A stretch of 46,934 nucleotides of DNA. Source: Hyphomicrobiales bacterium. Lineage in GTDB: Bacteria; Pseudomonadota; Alphaproteobacteria; Rhizobiales; JAJFHB01. The notes below the pieces were generated by a model that worked only from the letters and a program-made list of their open reading frames with translations, ran no database searches and was not told the DNA's origin. The DNA lies in assembly GCA_021775615.1 (NCBI GenBank), contig JAJFHL010000014.1, forward strand, positions 1 to 46,934, written 5' to 3'. The translations under genes and the position numbers were made by a program. Shown here piece after piece: positions 8,484-15,971 of this stretch (the stretch's first letter is position 1; each line of letters starts with the position of its first letter).

Positions 8484-8507
8484 GTTTCATAACGATCGAT
8501 ATGGAAA
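8484..8507. promoter_or_regulatory. Putative TetR operator, site 2
   Basis: GTTTCAT-N10-ATGGAAA, a pseudo-palindrome centred on CGATCG, immediately upstream of the tetR start. It lies between the divergent tetR and DUF1330 genes, so it could control both. It matches site 1 (7846-7869) in both arms, in spacing and in the end of the spacer (TCGAT). Confidence 0.75.
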
Positions 8508-8648
8508 TAAGTATGACCTCGTCCGTTGTCAAGCGGCGGGTCGCATGTAGATTGCGTTTGTGCCACATGCGGTGAAGCGTCCGGTGGCGCAATGGCGCTG
8601 CAACTTTGCGGTCTCGCGCAGCGCGCACATCAAAAAGGAGTTGGCGGG

Positions 8649-8942
8649 ATGACGGGCTACATCATTTTCCAGGAGACCGTGCACGACGCGGCCGAGTTCG
8701 AGCGATACAAGGAGATGTCTCCGGTTTCGATCGCAAGGTTCGGCGGCGAATTCATCGTCAGGGGCGGTCCTGTCGAGACGCTCGAGGGCGAATGCAAACA
8801 CGAGCGCGTCGTGGTCATCGCGTTCCCGTCAACCGACGCTGCGCGGTCCTGGTATCATTCAGACGACTACAAGGACGCCCGCGAGCTTCGCCTCAGAATA
8901 TCGAACGGAGATACGATCCTGGTTCAAGGCGCGCTGACCTGA
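8649..8942 (+). CDS. DUF1330 family protein
   Basis: This is a small 97-residue protein of the DUF1330 family, a dimeric ferredoxin-like fold without an assigned reaction. The start at 8649 follows AGGAG by 8 bp and gives the usual family N-terminus (MTGYIIFQETVHDAAEFERY). The conserved core FGGEFIVRGGPVETLEG and the SWYHSDDYKDARELR stretch near the C-terminus are diagnostic. It is divergent from tetR and shares the intergenic region that holds TetR operator site 2. The LysR gene is convergent with it, its stop 18 bp downstream. Confidence 0.9.
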   Translation: MTGYIIFQETVHDAAEFERYKEMSPVSIARFGGEFIVRGGPVETLEGECKHERVVVIAFPSTDAARSWYHSDDYKDARELRLRISNGDTILVQGALT

Positions 8943-8960
8943 ACCGCCACACTGGGCATA

Positions 8961-9878
8961 TCAGCTTGGGCTCCTCAGCCGGCGCAGCAGGAAGTCGATA
9001 ACGGTCCGCACCCGAAGCGGCATGTGCGCTTTATGAGGGTAGAGGAGGGAAAACGGCCGCGAACGCCCTGAAAGGCCGGTGAGCACTTCGGTCAGTTCTC
9101 CGCGAGCGATCTCCTGTTCAACGATGAACCGGTACACCTGATAGAGGCCGGCGCCGCTGAGCGTCAGTGCGACACCCGCCGTGACGTCCTCCAGGCAGCT
9201 GTAGGTGCCCTGGGTGGCGACATCCACGTCGCGCCCGTCGACCCGAAACGACCACGGGATCGGCCGGCCGCTGCTGGGGAGCACGAACTGAATGCAGTCA
9301 TGGTTCTTCAGGTCGCCGGTCGTCTTCGGTGTTCCCGCCCGCCGCAGATAACCGGGCGCGGCCACCACCACAACCTCAGCATCTTCCAGCTTGCGTGCAA
9401 TCAGGCCGGAGTCCGGCGGCGTTCGGGCCCGCACCGCAAGGTCATAACCGTCACCGACGAAATCGATGTTGCGGTTGCTGGTATGAACATCGAACCGCAC
9501 GTTCGCATATTCCGCGCTGAACTCCGCAAGCAGCGGCAGAATACGAAACTGGCCGTAGGGAGTGGGCAGGCTCAACCGGACCACACCGGACGGCACAGAT
9601 TGCCATCCTCCAATGTCCCGCTCGGCCTCGATCAGCTGGTCAAGCGCCTGCCGGCACTGGGCGAAATAAGTGCGGCCCGCGTCGGTCAGGCTGATTTTGC
9701 GGGTGGTGCGTGCAAACAGCCGTACGCCCAGCCGCGTCTCGAGCCGAGAGATCGAACGGCTCACCGCCGCGGGCGTCACACCCGCTTCGTGGGCGGCGGC
9801 CGTGAAGCCGCCGAGCTCGGCGGTCATGCAGAACAGCTCCACGCTGCCGAGTTGTAGGTCGGTGAAATGCCGCGACAT
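8961..9878 (-). CDS. LysR-family transcriptional regulator
   Basis: This is a 305-residue LysR-type regulator. The N-terminal winged HTH is clear (LGGFTAAAHEAGVTPAAVSRSISRLETRLGVRLFARTTR at about 22-60), followed by the two-lobed periplasmic-binding-like effector domain. It is divergent from the glutathione S-transferase gene at 9989. The 110-bp gap carries a perfect palindrome containing T-N11-A (9897-9911), as expected for a LysR binding site. It probably controls the GST and nitronate monooxygenase genes. The effector is unknown. Confidence 0.94.
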   Translation of the reverse strand: MSRHFTDLQLGSVELFCMTAELGGFTAAAHEAGVTPAAVSRSISRLETRLGVRLFARTTRKISLTDAGRTYFAQCRQALDQLIEAERDIGGWQSVPSGVVRLSLPTPYGQFRILPLLAEFSAEYANVRFDVHTSNRNIDFVGDGYDLAVRARTPPDSGLIARKLEDAEVVVVAAPGYLRRAGTPKTTGDLKNHDCIQFVLPSSGRPIPWSFRVDGRDVDVATQGTYSCLEDVTAGVALTLSGAGLYQVYRFIVEQEIARGELTEVLTGLSGRSRPFSLLYPHKAHMPLRVRTVIDFLLRRLRSPS

Positions 9879-9896
9879 CTATTTATTACATCATGT

Positions 9897-9911
9897 TTCA
9901 AATCATTTGAA
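9897..9911. promoter_or_regulatory. Putative LysR binding site (T-N11-A palindrome)
   Basis: TTCAAATCATTTGAA, a 15-nt palindrome around a single central base, 19 bp upstream of the LysR start and about 77 bp upstream of the divergent gst start. The inner T and A are 11 bp apart, matching the LysR-type T-N11-A consensus. It is AT-rich against a GC-rich background. Function is inferred from position and symmetry. Confidence 0.65.
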
Positions 9912-9988
9912 CAGCGGAGGGTTTATGTCGGTCATAAGATGGAATACCTACAGCCCTGCAAGTCAGACATCCAACCCGAGGACATATC

Positions 9989-10597
9989 ATGAAGCTCTAC
10001 TATTCACCGGGCGCCTGCTCGCTGGCGCCGCACATTCTGGCCAGGGAGGCGTCTTTCCCCGTGCAATTGGAACGCGTCGATACCCAGGCCCATCAATTGG
10101 ATGACGGAGGCGACTATTTCGCCGTCAGCTCAAAGGGCCAGGTGCCGGTCCTGGAGCTTGATGACGGAGAGCGGCTGACGGAAGGTCCGGTGATCGCTCA
10201 GTACATTGCCGACCATGCAGAGCGCCGCGACCTGATGCCGTCGCCCGGCACTCTCGCGCGTTACCGGGTCATGGAGTGGCAGAACTACATCACTTCTGAA
10301 CTGCACAAATCCTTCACGCCGCTGTTTCATCTCGACCTTGCCGATGACGTCAAGGGCACCCTGCGCGGCGTTCTCCGTAAGAAGTACGAATGGCTCGACA
10401 GCCGGCTTGGTGAAAACGTCTATCTGACCGGCGATGACTTCACCGCAGCCGACGCCTATCTGTTCACGGTAACGAACTGGGCAAAGCCGGTCGGCCTGGG
10501 CCTTTCAGGACTGGCAAACCTGCAGGCCTTTCAGGACCGTGTCTCTGCCAGGCAGGCGGTGCGCGAGGCCCTGAAGACCGAAGGCCTCGCCGCCTGA
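9989..10597 (+). CDS. Glutathione S-transferase
   Basis: This is a cytosolic glutathione transferase of 202 residues, bacterial beta-class type. It has a thioredoxin-like domain at 1-80 with Cys10 in YYSPGACSLAPHI (the beta-class active residue), cis-proline in KGQVPVLEL, and the glutathione-binding LTEGPVIAQYIAD. The helical C-terminal domain has the N-capping motif FTAADAYLFTV. It conjugates or reduces electrophiles with glutathione. A GAGG ribosome site precedes the ATG. It is divergent from the LysR gene and followed after 35 bp by the nitronate monooxygenase gene, probably in one transcript. Confidence 0.95.
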   Translation: MKLYYSPGACSLAPHILAREASFPVQLERVDTQAHQLDDGGDYFAVSSKGQVPVLELDDGERLTEGPVIAQYIADHAERRDLMPSPGTLARYRVMEWQNYITSELHKSFTPLFHLDLADDVKGTLRGVLRKKYEWLDSRLGENVYLTGDDFTAADAYLFTVTNWAKPVGLGLSGLANLQAFQDRVSARQAVREALKTEGLAA

Positions 10598-10632
10598 GCG
10601 CCCGCCAGGGCCTCGCGCAACCCCGCAACGGC

Positions 10633-11724
10633 ATGAGAAAGACCATGTGGCAGCAAACCGAAGTGACCCGCCGGCTTAACCTGCGTGTTCCCATTTTCCA
10701 GGGGCCGTTCGGCGGCGGCATGTCTTCCATCGCGCTGGCGTCCGCCGTCACGAAAGCGGGAGGGCTCGGGTCCTTCGGCGCCCATCATCTTCCGGGCGAC
10801 CGGATCATCTCCACCGCATCGGCGATCCGCGAAGAAACCGACGGGCCGTTCGCGTTGAACCTGTGGATCCCGCATGAAGACAGCGAGAACCCGCAGATAT
10901 CGGATGCTGAGTTTCAGAGAAACATCGAGCTCCTCAAACCCTTCTACGAAGAGCTCGGCATCGAACTTCCGGTCCGGCCCGACCGGTTCTCGCCTTCATA
11001 TGACGAGCAGATCGAGGCCCTCCTGGAGGCGCGGCCCGCGGTCTTCAGTTTCGTCTACGGCATCCCGTCTCCCGAGGTGCTTGAAAAGTGCCGAGCTCTC
11101 GACACCGTCACCATCGGCGCCGCCACAACGGCGCAGGAAGCGCTTGCGCTGGAGCGCGCCGGTGTCGACATGGTGGTTGCATCCGGGTCCGAGGCGGGCG
11201 GCCACCGGGTCTCGTTTCTCCGCCAGCCGGAGGACTGTCTCACAGGAACCATGGCGCTGGTGCCACAGGTCGTTGACGCGGTGTCGTGCCCGGTGATTGC
11301 GGCCGGTGGCATCGGCGATGGCCGCGGCGTCGCCGCCGCCCTGACCCTTGGCGCGTCGGCGGTGCAGATCGGCACCGCGTTTCTTGCCTGCGAGCAATCG
11401 TCCGCCAGCACCATCCAGCGCGATGCCCTGTTCGGGCCGGATGCGGCGCGCACCGATCTCACCAAAGCCTTTACGGGCCGCCTGGCGCGCGGCATCCGCA
11501 ATCGCTTCATGGACGACCTGCGGGACCATCAGGTCCAGCTTCCGCAATACCCGGTGCAGGGCTGGTTCACAGCACCCATCAAGGCGGCGGCTGTCGAGCA
11601 GGGCCGGCCCGAGCTCATATCACTGTGGGCCGGCCAGGGCGCGCCGCTGCTGAGCCACCGCGATGCGGGCGAGCTGATGGCCTCCCTGGCGGATGAGACC
11701 GAGCGCCTGCTCGGACGGGCCTGA
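10633..11724 (+). CDS. Nitronate monooxygenase (NMO/NPD family)
   Basis: This is a flavin-dependent TIM-barrel enzyme that oxidises alkyl nitronates to carbonyl compounds and nitrite. It has 363 residues. Family marks are IFQGPFGGGMSS near the N-terminus, the catalytic His191 in ASGSEAGGHRVSF, and the phosphate-binding PVIAAGGIGDGRGVAAALTLGA stretch with GASAVQIGTAFLAC. The ATG at 10633 opens the frame; an ATG at 10645 (MWQQTEV) is an alternative start. It follows gst closely, suggesting a detoxification operon controlled by the divergent LysR protein. Confidence 0.93.
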   Translation: MRKTMWQQTEVTRRLNLRVPIFQGPFGGGMSSIALASAVTKAGGLGSFGAHHLPGDRIISTASAIREETDGPFALNLWIPHEDSENPQISDAEFQRNIELLKPFYEELGIELPVRPDRFSPSYDEQIEALLEARPAVFSFVYGIPSPEVLEKCRALDTVTIGAATTAQEALALERAGVDMVVASGSEAGGHRVSFLRQPEDCLTGTMALVPQVVDAVSCPVIAAGGIGDGRGVAAALTLGASAVQIGTAFLACEQSSASTIQRDALFGPDAARTDLTKAFTGRLARGIRNRFMDDLRDHQVQLPQYPVQGWFTAPIKAAAVEQGRPELISLWAGQGAPLLSHRDAGELMASLADETERLLGRA

Positions 11725-11726
11725 CT

Positions 11727-11891
11727 TCATCGGCACTGTTCGCGGGTCGGGTCCATGCCGGGGCGGCAGGCATTGGCCGGCTCCACCGCGAATGTGGACG
11801 CGAAGGCGAACATGAACAGAAACAGCATCGCCGCGGCCAGAACCGGCCGTGTCCGGGCCGGCTTGCGGCGGGGGAGTTGGCGCGCGTGCAT
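11727..11891 (-). CDS. Small exported peptide (54 aa), unknown
   Basis: This is a 54-residue frame with a basic N-terminus (MHARQLPRRKPARTR), a hydrophobic segment at about 17-35 and a short tail with two cysteines (NACRPGMDPTREQC), so it is probably secreted or membrane-anchored. A GAGGAG ribosome site lies 6 bp before the ATG at 11891, which supports real translation. It is convergent with the nitronate monooxygenase gene, 2 bp apart. A much longer open frame covers it on the same strand, but only this 3' part has a start signal and protein-like composition. I know no family for it. Confidence 0.55.
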   Translation of the reverse strand: MHARQLPRRKPARTRPVLAAAMLFLFMFAFASTFAVEPANACRPGMDPTREQCR

Positions 11892-12134
11892 CATAATCTC
11901 CTCGATCAAAACACTGCTTCTTCTTATGTCGTGTGCGCCCGCCCTTCGATGGAGTCCCTTTTTGTCGCGATCACTGCAATGTGAACCTTGTGCGGAAGTC
12001 CCGTCGGCTACGCAAGACATTCGATCGCCCAATGACCGGCTGTTTCCGTCGCACGAACTCGAATGAATTTTATGCATCTGGTGCGGCTTTTGCGTATGCG
12101 TTAAGGGGGTTGTATCGAACGGTGGGAGACGGAC

Positions 12135-13148
12135 ATGTCGGTCACTGAAACGCAGCCGGCCCCGGCGCGGGACAAAGCGCCCGGGAAGCCCGAATGGAAC
12201 TGGCACCCCGATCTTCCGATCGAGAATTCGCCGTTCTTCACCTGGCCCCCCAATCCCGTAAAGATGCTGCGCTGGCTCGCCATGTCCTGGTTCGACATTT
12301 CGGTGCACCTGATCCTGGTGCTCGGCGCGGTGGCCATATGGCTTTATGTCCAGCCTCCGCTGGAGCAGACGAAGAGTTTCGAGGTCGGCTGGATCGCCCA
12401 GATCTATCTGCGCAACATGCTTCTCATGTTCGCGGTGGCCGGTGGCCTGCACCTCTACTTCTACACCTACAAGAAGCAGGGCAAGACGCTCAAATTCGAC
12501 CACCGCGACCAGGCAACGAACAGCCGCACCTACGCCTTTCGCACGCAGGTCTGGGACAACATGTTCTGGTCCTGCGTCAGTGGGGTCACTTTCTGGACGG
12601 CCTATGAAGCGCTGTGCTTTTGGGCTTATGCCAACGAACTTATTCCGTTTCTGAGCTGGCAGGACCATCCGGTCTGGTTCGTCGTGCTCCTGGTTCTTAT
12701 CCCGGTCTGGAGCTCGATGCATTTCTACTGGGTGCACCGCCTGCTGCACTGGAAGCCGCTCTACAGGGCGGCGCATGCCCTGCACCACCGCAACGTCAAT
12801 GTCGGCCCATGGTCCGGGCTCTCGATGCATCCCCTGGAGCATCTCATCTACATGAGTTCCGTGCTGATCCACTGGATCGTGGCGTCGCATCCGATCCACG
12901 TTCTGTTCCACATGTACTGGCTGACCCTGGGCGCGGTGACCTCGCACACCGGCTTTGACGGCATCGTGGTCAAGGACAAGAACCGGTTGGCGCTGGGGTT
13001 CTTCCACCATCAGCTGCATCATCGCTATTTCGAATGCAATTACGGCAATGCGGATATGCCCTGGGACAAATGGTTCGGTTCGTTCCATGACGGAACCCCC
13101 GAGGCCGCCGAGCGCATGCGCGAGCGGCGCCGGCGCATGCACGGGTAA
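12135..13148 (+). CDS. Sterol desaturase / fatty acid hydroxylase superfamily protein
   Basis: This is a membrane-bound di-iron oxygenase of the fatty-acid hydroxylase superfamily, 337 residues, with hydrophobic segments at about 55-75, 95-112, 143-165, 176-192 and 240-270. The histidine boxes are present: HFYWVH and HALHH in the middle, and HHQLHH near the C-terminus. They ligate the iron pair and imply hydroxylation or desaturation of a lipid. A GGGAGAC site precedes the start. The gene is not clearly in an operon; the next gene is convergent after 3 bp. The substrate (sterol, carotenoid, fatty acid, ether lipid) cannot be told from sequence. Confidence 0.93.
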   Translation: MSVTETQPAPARDKAPGKPEWNWHPDLPIENSPFFTWPPNPVKMLRWLAMSWFDISVHLILVLGAVAIWLYVQPPLEQTKSFEVGWIAQIYLRNMLLMFAVAGGLHLYFYTYKKQGKTLKFDHRDQATNSRTYAFRTQVWDNMFWSCVSGVTFWTAYEALCFWAYANELIPFLSWQDHPVWFVVLLVLIPVWSSMHFYWVHRLLHWKPLYRAAHALHHRNVNVGPWSGLSMHPLEHLIYMSSVLIHWIVASHPIHVLFHMYWLTLGAVTSHTGFDGIVVKDKNRLALGFFHHQLHHRYFECNYGNADMPWDKWFGSFHDGTPEAAERMRERRRRMHG

Positions 13149-13151
13149 TCC

Positions 13152-13355
13152 TCAGGAGCCACGGTCCTCCGCCCTGGAAAGGCGGGCTTCAAGCGCGCGA
13201 ACCGTTTCCTGAAGTGCCGTGATCCTTCCATTGAAGTGATCTGCGGCCTGTTCGGCGGGGTCATGGTCGAACGCATCGTCGAGGCTTTTCAGTGCGGCGA
13301 GCAGTCGCCGCCAGCGCGATGCCAGAGGGACGGCGATCTGTGATGTGGTGGTCAT
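13152..13355 (-). CDS. Small hypothetical coiled-coil protein (67 aa)
   Basis: This is a 67-residue soluble protein whose second half (HFNGRITALQETVRALEARLSR) is heptad-like and probably forms a short coiled coil. It is the last gene of the MarR-associated operon, 33 bp after the NrtS-like gene. I do not recognise a family. Position and ribosome spacing make it a plausible real gene. Confidence 0.6.
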   Translation of the reverse strand: MTTTSQIAVPLASRWRRLLAALKSLDDAFDHDPAEQAADHFNGRITALQETVRALEARLSRAEDRGS

Positions 13356-13388
13356 TGGCTTTCCTTTCTCTGATGCAGATGGGGCCGG

Positions 13389-13934
13389 CTATGCCTCTTC
13401 CGGCGCGTTGAGGGTGTTCGCGGCGCGGCGATAGGATATGGCCTGCGACAGCAGGCCGAACAGCACCGGCAGTACAAAGGCCTGGCCGATGAGCGCTGCC
13501 GGCAGCGCCGAGAGATTGCCGTATTCGGCATAAGATGCGGCGGCTGAGACGGATGTGTTCACCGAGCCGGCGATCAGGCCCAGAAGGAGCGCTCGGAGCG
13601 GGATTCCGCGCGACATGGCCGTGGTCAAAAGCGAGCCGGAGCGAAGGTCGGTTAGCGGGCGCCGCCGGGCGTCGAGCACGGCGCGGCGCATGCCGAGGAC
13701 CTGCGACAGCGTGACGACAACGAACGGCGTCGCATAGACCAGCCCGAGCGGAAGCAGCTCAAGGGTGCCGCCGCCGAACAGGGCATCGAACTGGTTGGCC
13801 AGCGTCAGTACCGATCCGAGGACGAGGCCGACAAGGCCGGCCCGCAGGAGCACCGCCGGGGAGACCAGTTCGGCCAATCCCGGGCCGGCAGGCACTGTTT
13901 CGTTGGCGGTCAGAGTTTGTGTTGCGATTGTCAT
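13389..13934 (-). CDS. NrtS-like membrane protein (putative nitrate/nitrite transporter)
   Basis: This is a 181-residue membrane protein with four hydrophobic segments. Its first half (LLRAGLVGLVLGSVLTLANQFDALFGGG, then VYATPFVVVTLSQV) fits the NrtS pattern of a short helix pair containing an asparagine-glutamine-aspartate stretch (NQFDAL) and a Pro in the second helix. NrtS proteins have been linked to nitrate/nitrite transport, and the call rests on motif resemblance. The second half repeats the layout (PLRALLLGLIAGSVNTSVSAA, then GQAFVLPVLFG), suggesting an internal duplication. It is the second gene of the minus-strand operon starting at 14657. Confidence 0.65.
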   Translation of the reverse strand: MTIATQTLTANETVPAGPGLAELVSPAVLLRAGLVGLVLGSVLTLANQFDALFGGGTLELLPLGLVYATPFVVVTLSQVLGMRRAVLDARRRPLTDLRSGSLLTTAMSRGIPLRALLLGLIAGSVNTSVSAAASYAEYGNLSALPAALIGQAFVLPVLFGLLSQAISYRRAANTLNAPEEA

Positions 13935-13979
13935 GGTGAGACTTCCTTGCTCAGGTAAGGGTTGCCGGTTCTCCGGAAT

Positions 13980-14657
13980 TCAGATCGCCTGCGGCACTGG
14001 TTGTGCGTGCTGCGACGAGGCCCGCCGCAGGGCACGCACCTTCAACAGCACTGTCAGGTGCAGAATGATGAAGCCGGGCACGACGAAACTCGGGAACAGG
14101 TTCAGCGGCCACACGTCCATCGGCGCAGCGGTGACAGCGCCGGACACCAGTTCGGGAAACCGCCCGGTGGCGAGGCCGGAGGTCACGATGGCGGTTGCGA
14201 AATCGAGCAGCCCGGCAAGGTTGAACCACACAAACCCGTTGGTGGTGACATAGCCTGGGTCGCGGTCCATGCGGGCCACGACGAAGGTCGCGGCAATACC
14301 GACCGCCACATCGCCGATCCCTGCGGGCCAGGCGAACAATCCGGGCAGCACGTTGTAGGCGTAAAGCAGCAGAAAGCCGAACCCCATGACGCGCCAGTGC
14401 TGCAGCATCGTCAGGCGGCGGAGGTCCTGCGCCAGAACAAAGGCGCGAAAGCGTGCCGACATCATGTAGGCGGCGAGGAACAGCGCCACCGGCAGTGTCA
14501 CGGTTATGCCGATGGGCGGCAGCAGCGAGCCGCTGTCATTGGTCAACAGGTGGCCGGTTCCAACGAAATAGGCAACGGCGAACTGGACCGTGAGCAGGGC
14601 GGCGAGAACGGTCTTGCGGCGCGTGGTCCATAGCGGGGTTGGGGATTGGGTCGTCAT
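13980..14657 (-). CDS. Multi-pass membrane protein, unknown function
   Basis: This is a 225-residue integral membrane protein with about six hydrophobic segments over its length and a basic C-terminal tail (KVRALRRASSQ). No catalytic motif was recognised. It heads a three-gene minus-strand operon and is preceded at 14678-14689 by a palindrome (ATGTA-NN-TACAT) that recurs at the marR start. Regulation by the adjacent MarR protein is therefore likely. Membrane location is clear; function is not. Confidence 0.8.
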   Translation of the reverse strand: MTTQSPTPLWTTRRKTVLAALLTVQFAVAYFVGTGHLLTNDSGSLLPPIGITVTLPVALFLAAYMMSARFRAFVLAQDLRRLTMLQHWRVMGFGFLLLYAYNVLPGLFAWPAGIGDVAVGIAATFVVARMDRDPGYVTTNGFVWFNLAGLLDFATAIVTSGLATGRFPELVSGAVTAAPMDVWPLNLFPSFVVPGFIILHLTVLLKVRALRRASSQHAQPVPQAI

Positions 14658-14677
14658 GATGTTTTCCTTCGATTTAT

Positions 14678-14689
14678 ATGTAGGTACAT
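14678..14689. promoter_or_regulatory. Putative MarR operator, site 1
   Basis: ATGTAGGTACAT, 20 bp upstream of the membrane-protein start at 14657. It shares the ATGTA-NN-TACAT pattern with 15172-15183 at the marR start. It lies between the marR stop and the next gene, which argues for a separate regulated promoter there. Confidence 0.65.
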
Positions 14690-14714
14690 GTTTCTATCCA
14701 AAAAAAAGGCAGAC

Positions 14715-15173
14715 CTATCCTGGCTGGGCGACATTGGCCGTTGCTGAAAGGGTGCTCAGCAAAGCTGTCATCTGCGTTTTGCCGAGCCCGGTCTGAAACT
14801 GACCTTGGACCTCTCGCCACAACGGGACGGCCGTGTCTAGGAGTGCGCGGCCAGGTTCGGTGAGCGAAATCAGGCGGACCCGCTGGTCCTCGTCCCGGTC
14901 GATCCGTATCCAGTCTTTCTTCAGGAGTGGCTGAAGGTTGCGGGTCAGCGTTGTGCCGTCCATGCCGAGCACGTCGGCAAAGTCGCTCTGGCGCATCTGC
15001 CCGCGCTTGCCGAGGACCGCCAGCATGGTGAACTGCGTGGCGCGCAGGCCCACCGGCCTCAACGCGGCATCATAGGCCTGGGTCACCAGCCGGGTTGCCC
15101 GCCGCAGGTTGGCGCATGCACATACCTGAATGTCCGGATAGCTGTTGTCTGGTTGCTTGTCATCCATAAACAT
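14715..15173 (-). CDS. MarR-family transcriptional regulator
   Basis: This is a 152-residue winged-helix regulator. The recognition region RQSDFADVLGMDGTTLTRNLQPLLKKDWI and the wing RIDRDEDQRVRLISLTEPGRALL are typical MarR. The N-terminal CACANLRRATRLVTQAYD places it in a common MarR subgroup with conserved cysteines, which may respond to oxidants (inference). Two ATGs are possible (15173 and 15167). The palindrome at 15172-15183 overlaps the first, which favours 15167 or a leaderless start. The protein probably represses itself and the downstream membrane-gene operon. Confidence 0.92.
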   Translation of the reverse strand: MFMDDKQPDNSYPDIQVCACANLRRATRLVTQAYDAALRPVGLRATQFTMLAVLGKRGQMRQSDFADVLGMDGTTLTRNLQPLLKKDWIRIDRDEDQRVRLISLTEPGRALLDTAVPLWREVQGQFQTGLGKTQMTALLSTLSATANVAQPG

Positions 15174-15183
15174 GTATATACAT
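15172..15183. promoter_or_regulatory. Putative MarR operator, site 2
   Basis: ATGTATATACAT, a perfect 12-bp palindrome overlapping the first possible marR start codon. It shares the ATGTA-NN-TACAT core with site 1 (14678-14689). An operator here would block transcription of marR directly. Confidence 0.7.
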
Positions 15184-15228
15184 CTAAGTATCGCAATGTC
15201 AAGGCCCTCGGGAGAATTTCTGTGTTGT

Positions 15229-15879
15229 TCAGTAAAGTGGGATCGGACCGGGCGTGAGCCGCGCCAGGCGGCGTTTCGATTGTTGTGGGCCCTCTGCCAT
15301 CAGGATCTGGGGATCCTGCACCAGAAAGAACGCTTCCCTCGGGGTGACATCGGTGATGTAGACCTGAAGCCGTACCGTCTCGTTGGGAATGACGTAGCCG
15401 TCCTCGAACCGGACGCGGTCATAGGGCTCGGTCAGATCGGAAAACAGGGAAAACTTGTCGGAGACAAAGATCCGGTCGGCGAACGTGCGCACCTGATCGA
15501 ACGACAGGCCGTCGAAATAGACGCTCGGCTTGCCGGGTATCTCCTGCAGTTCAAGGTCGAAGCCTGCCCAGTTGCGGGCGCTGCCGTTGGTCACGACGAC
15601 CACCAGCGAAAACTGGATGAACGACTGGCGTCGCAGGTTTCCGTAGCCGTCCGGCTTCATCAGCGGGCGAATCACCATGGTCACCGGCGCCGCCCGGTGC
15701 ATTTTCTGCACCACCACGATTGGATCTTCTGCGGTGCCGGTGCCCGACGCCGCGAGGATCTCAAAGCCGCCCAGTTCGTCACTGAAAGAGAAGCCGCCGG
15801 AACTCCACTGGCCGGCGGAGACACTTGCAGACCATAGAACGGCGGTGAGGCAAATCGCCATGGCGCGCAACATCTGCAT
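15229..15879 (-). CDS. Exported hypothetical protein (216 aa)
   Basis: This is a 216-residue protein with a signal peptide (MQMLRAMAICLTAVLWSASVSA, cleavage near residue 22) and no further membrane segment, so it is probably periplasmic or secreted. The mature part is rich in beta-type stretches and aromatic residues. I do not recognise the family. It is divergent from the NHL-repeat gene at 15972 with a 92-bp gap, so the two exported proteins may be co-regulated. Confidence 0.8.
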   Translation of the reverse strand: MQMLRAMAICLTAVLWSASVSAGQWSSGGFSFSDELGGFEILAASGTGTAEDPIVVVQKMHRAAPVTMVIRPLMKPDGYGNLRRQSFIQFSLVVVVTNGSARNWAGFDLELQEIPGKPSVYFDGLSFDQVRTFADRIFVSDKFSLFSDLTEPYDRVRFEDGYVIPNETVRLQVYITDVTPREAFFLVQDPQILMAEGPQQSKRRLARLTPGPIPLY

Positions 15880-15971
15880 GAATCCAGTCTACATCAATTC
15901 GCCGCGTCGTTATATCTTTACCTTCGCCTTCGTCCTTGCGGCGCGCAAGACGGTTCAGAACCGGAGAACAG

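Noticed and set aside
11727-13142. Long minus-strand frame of about 470 codons over the sterol-desaturase gene
   Set aside because: Antisense shadow; only its last 54 codons have a ribosome site and a protein-like sequence.
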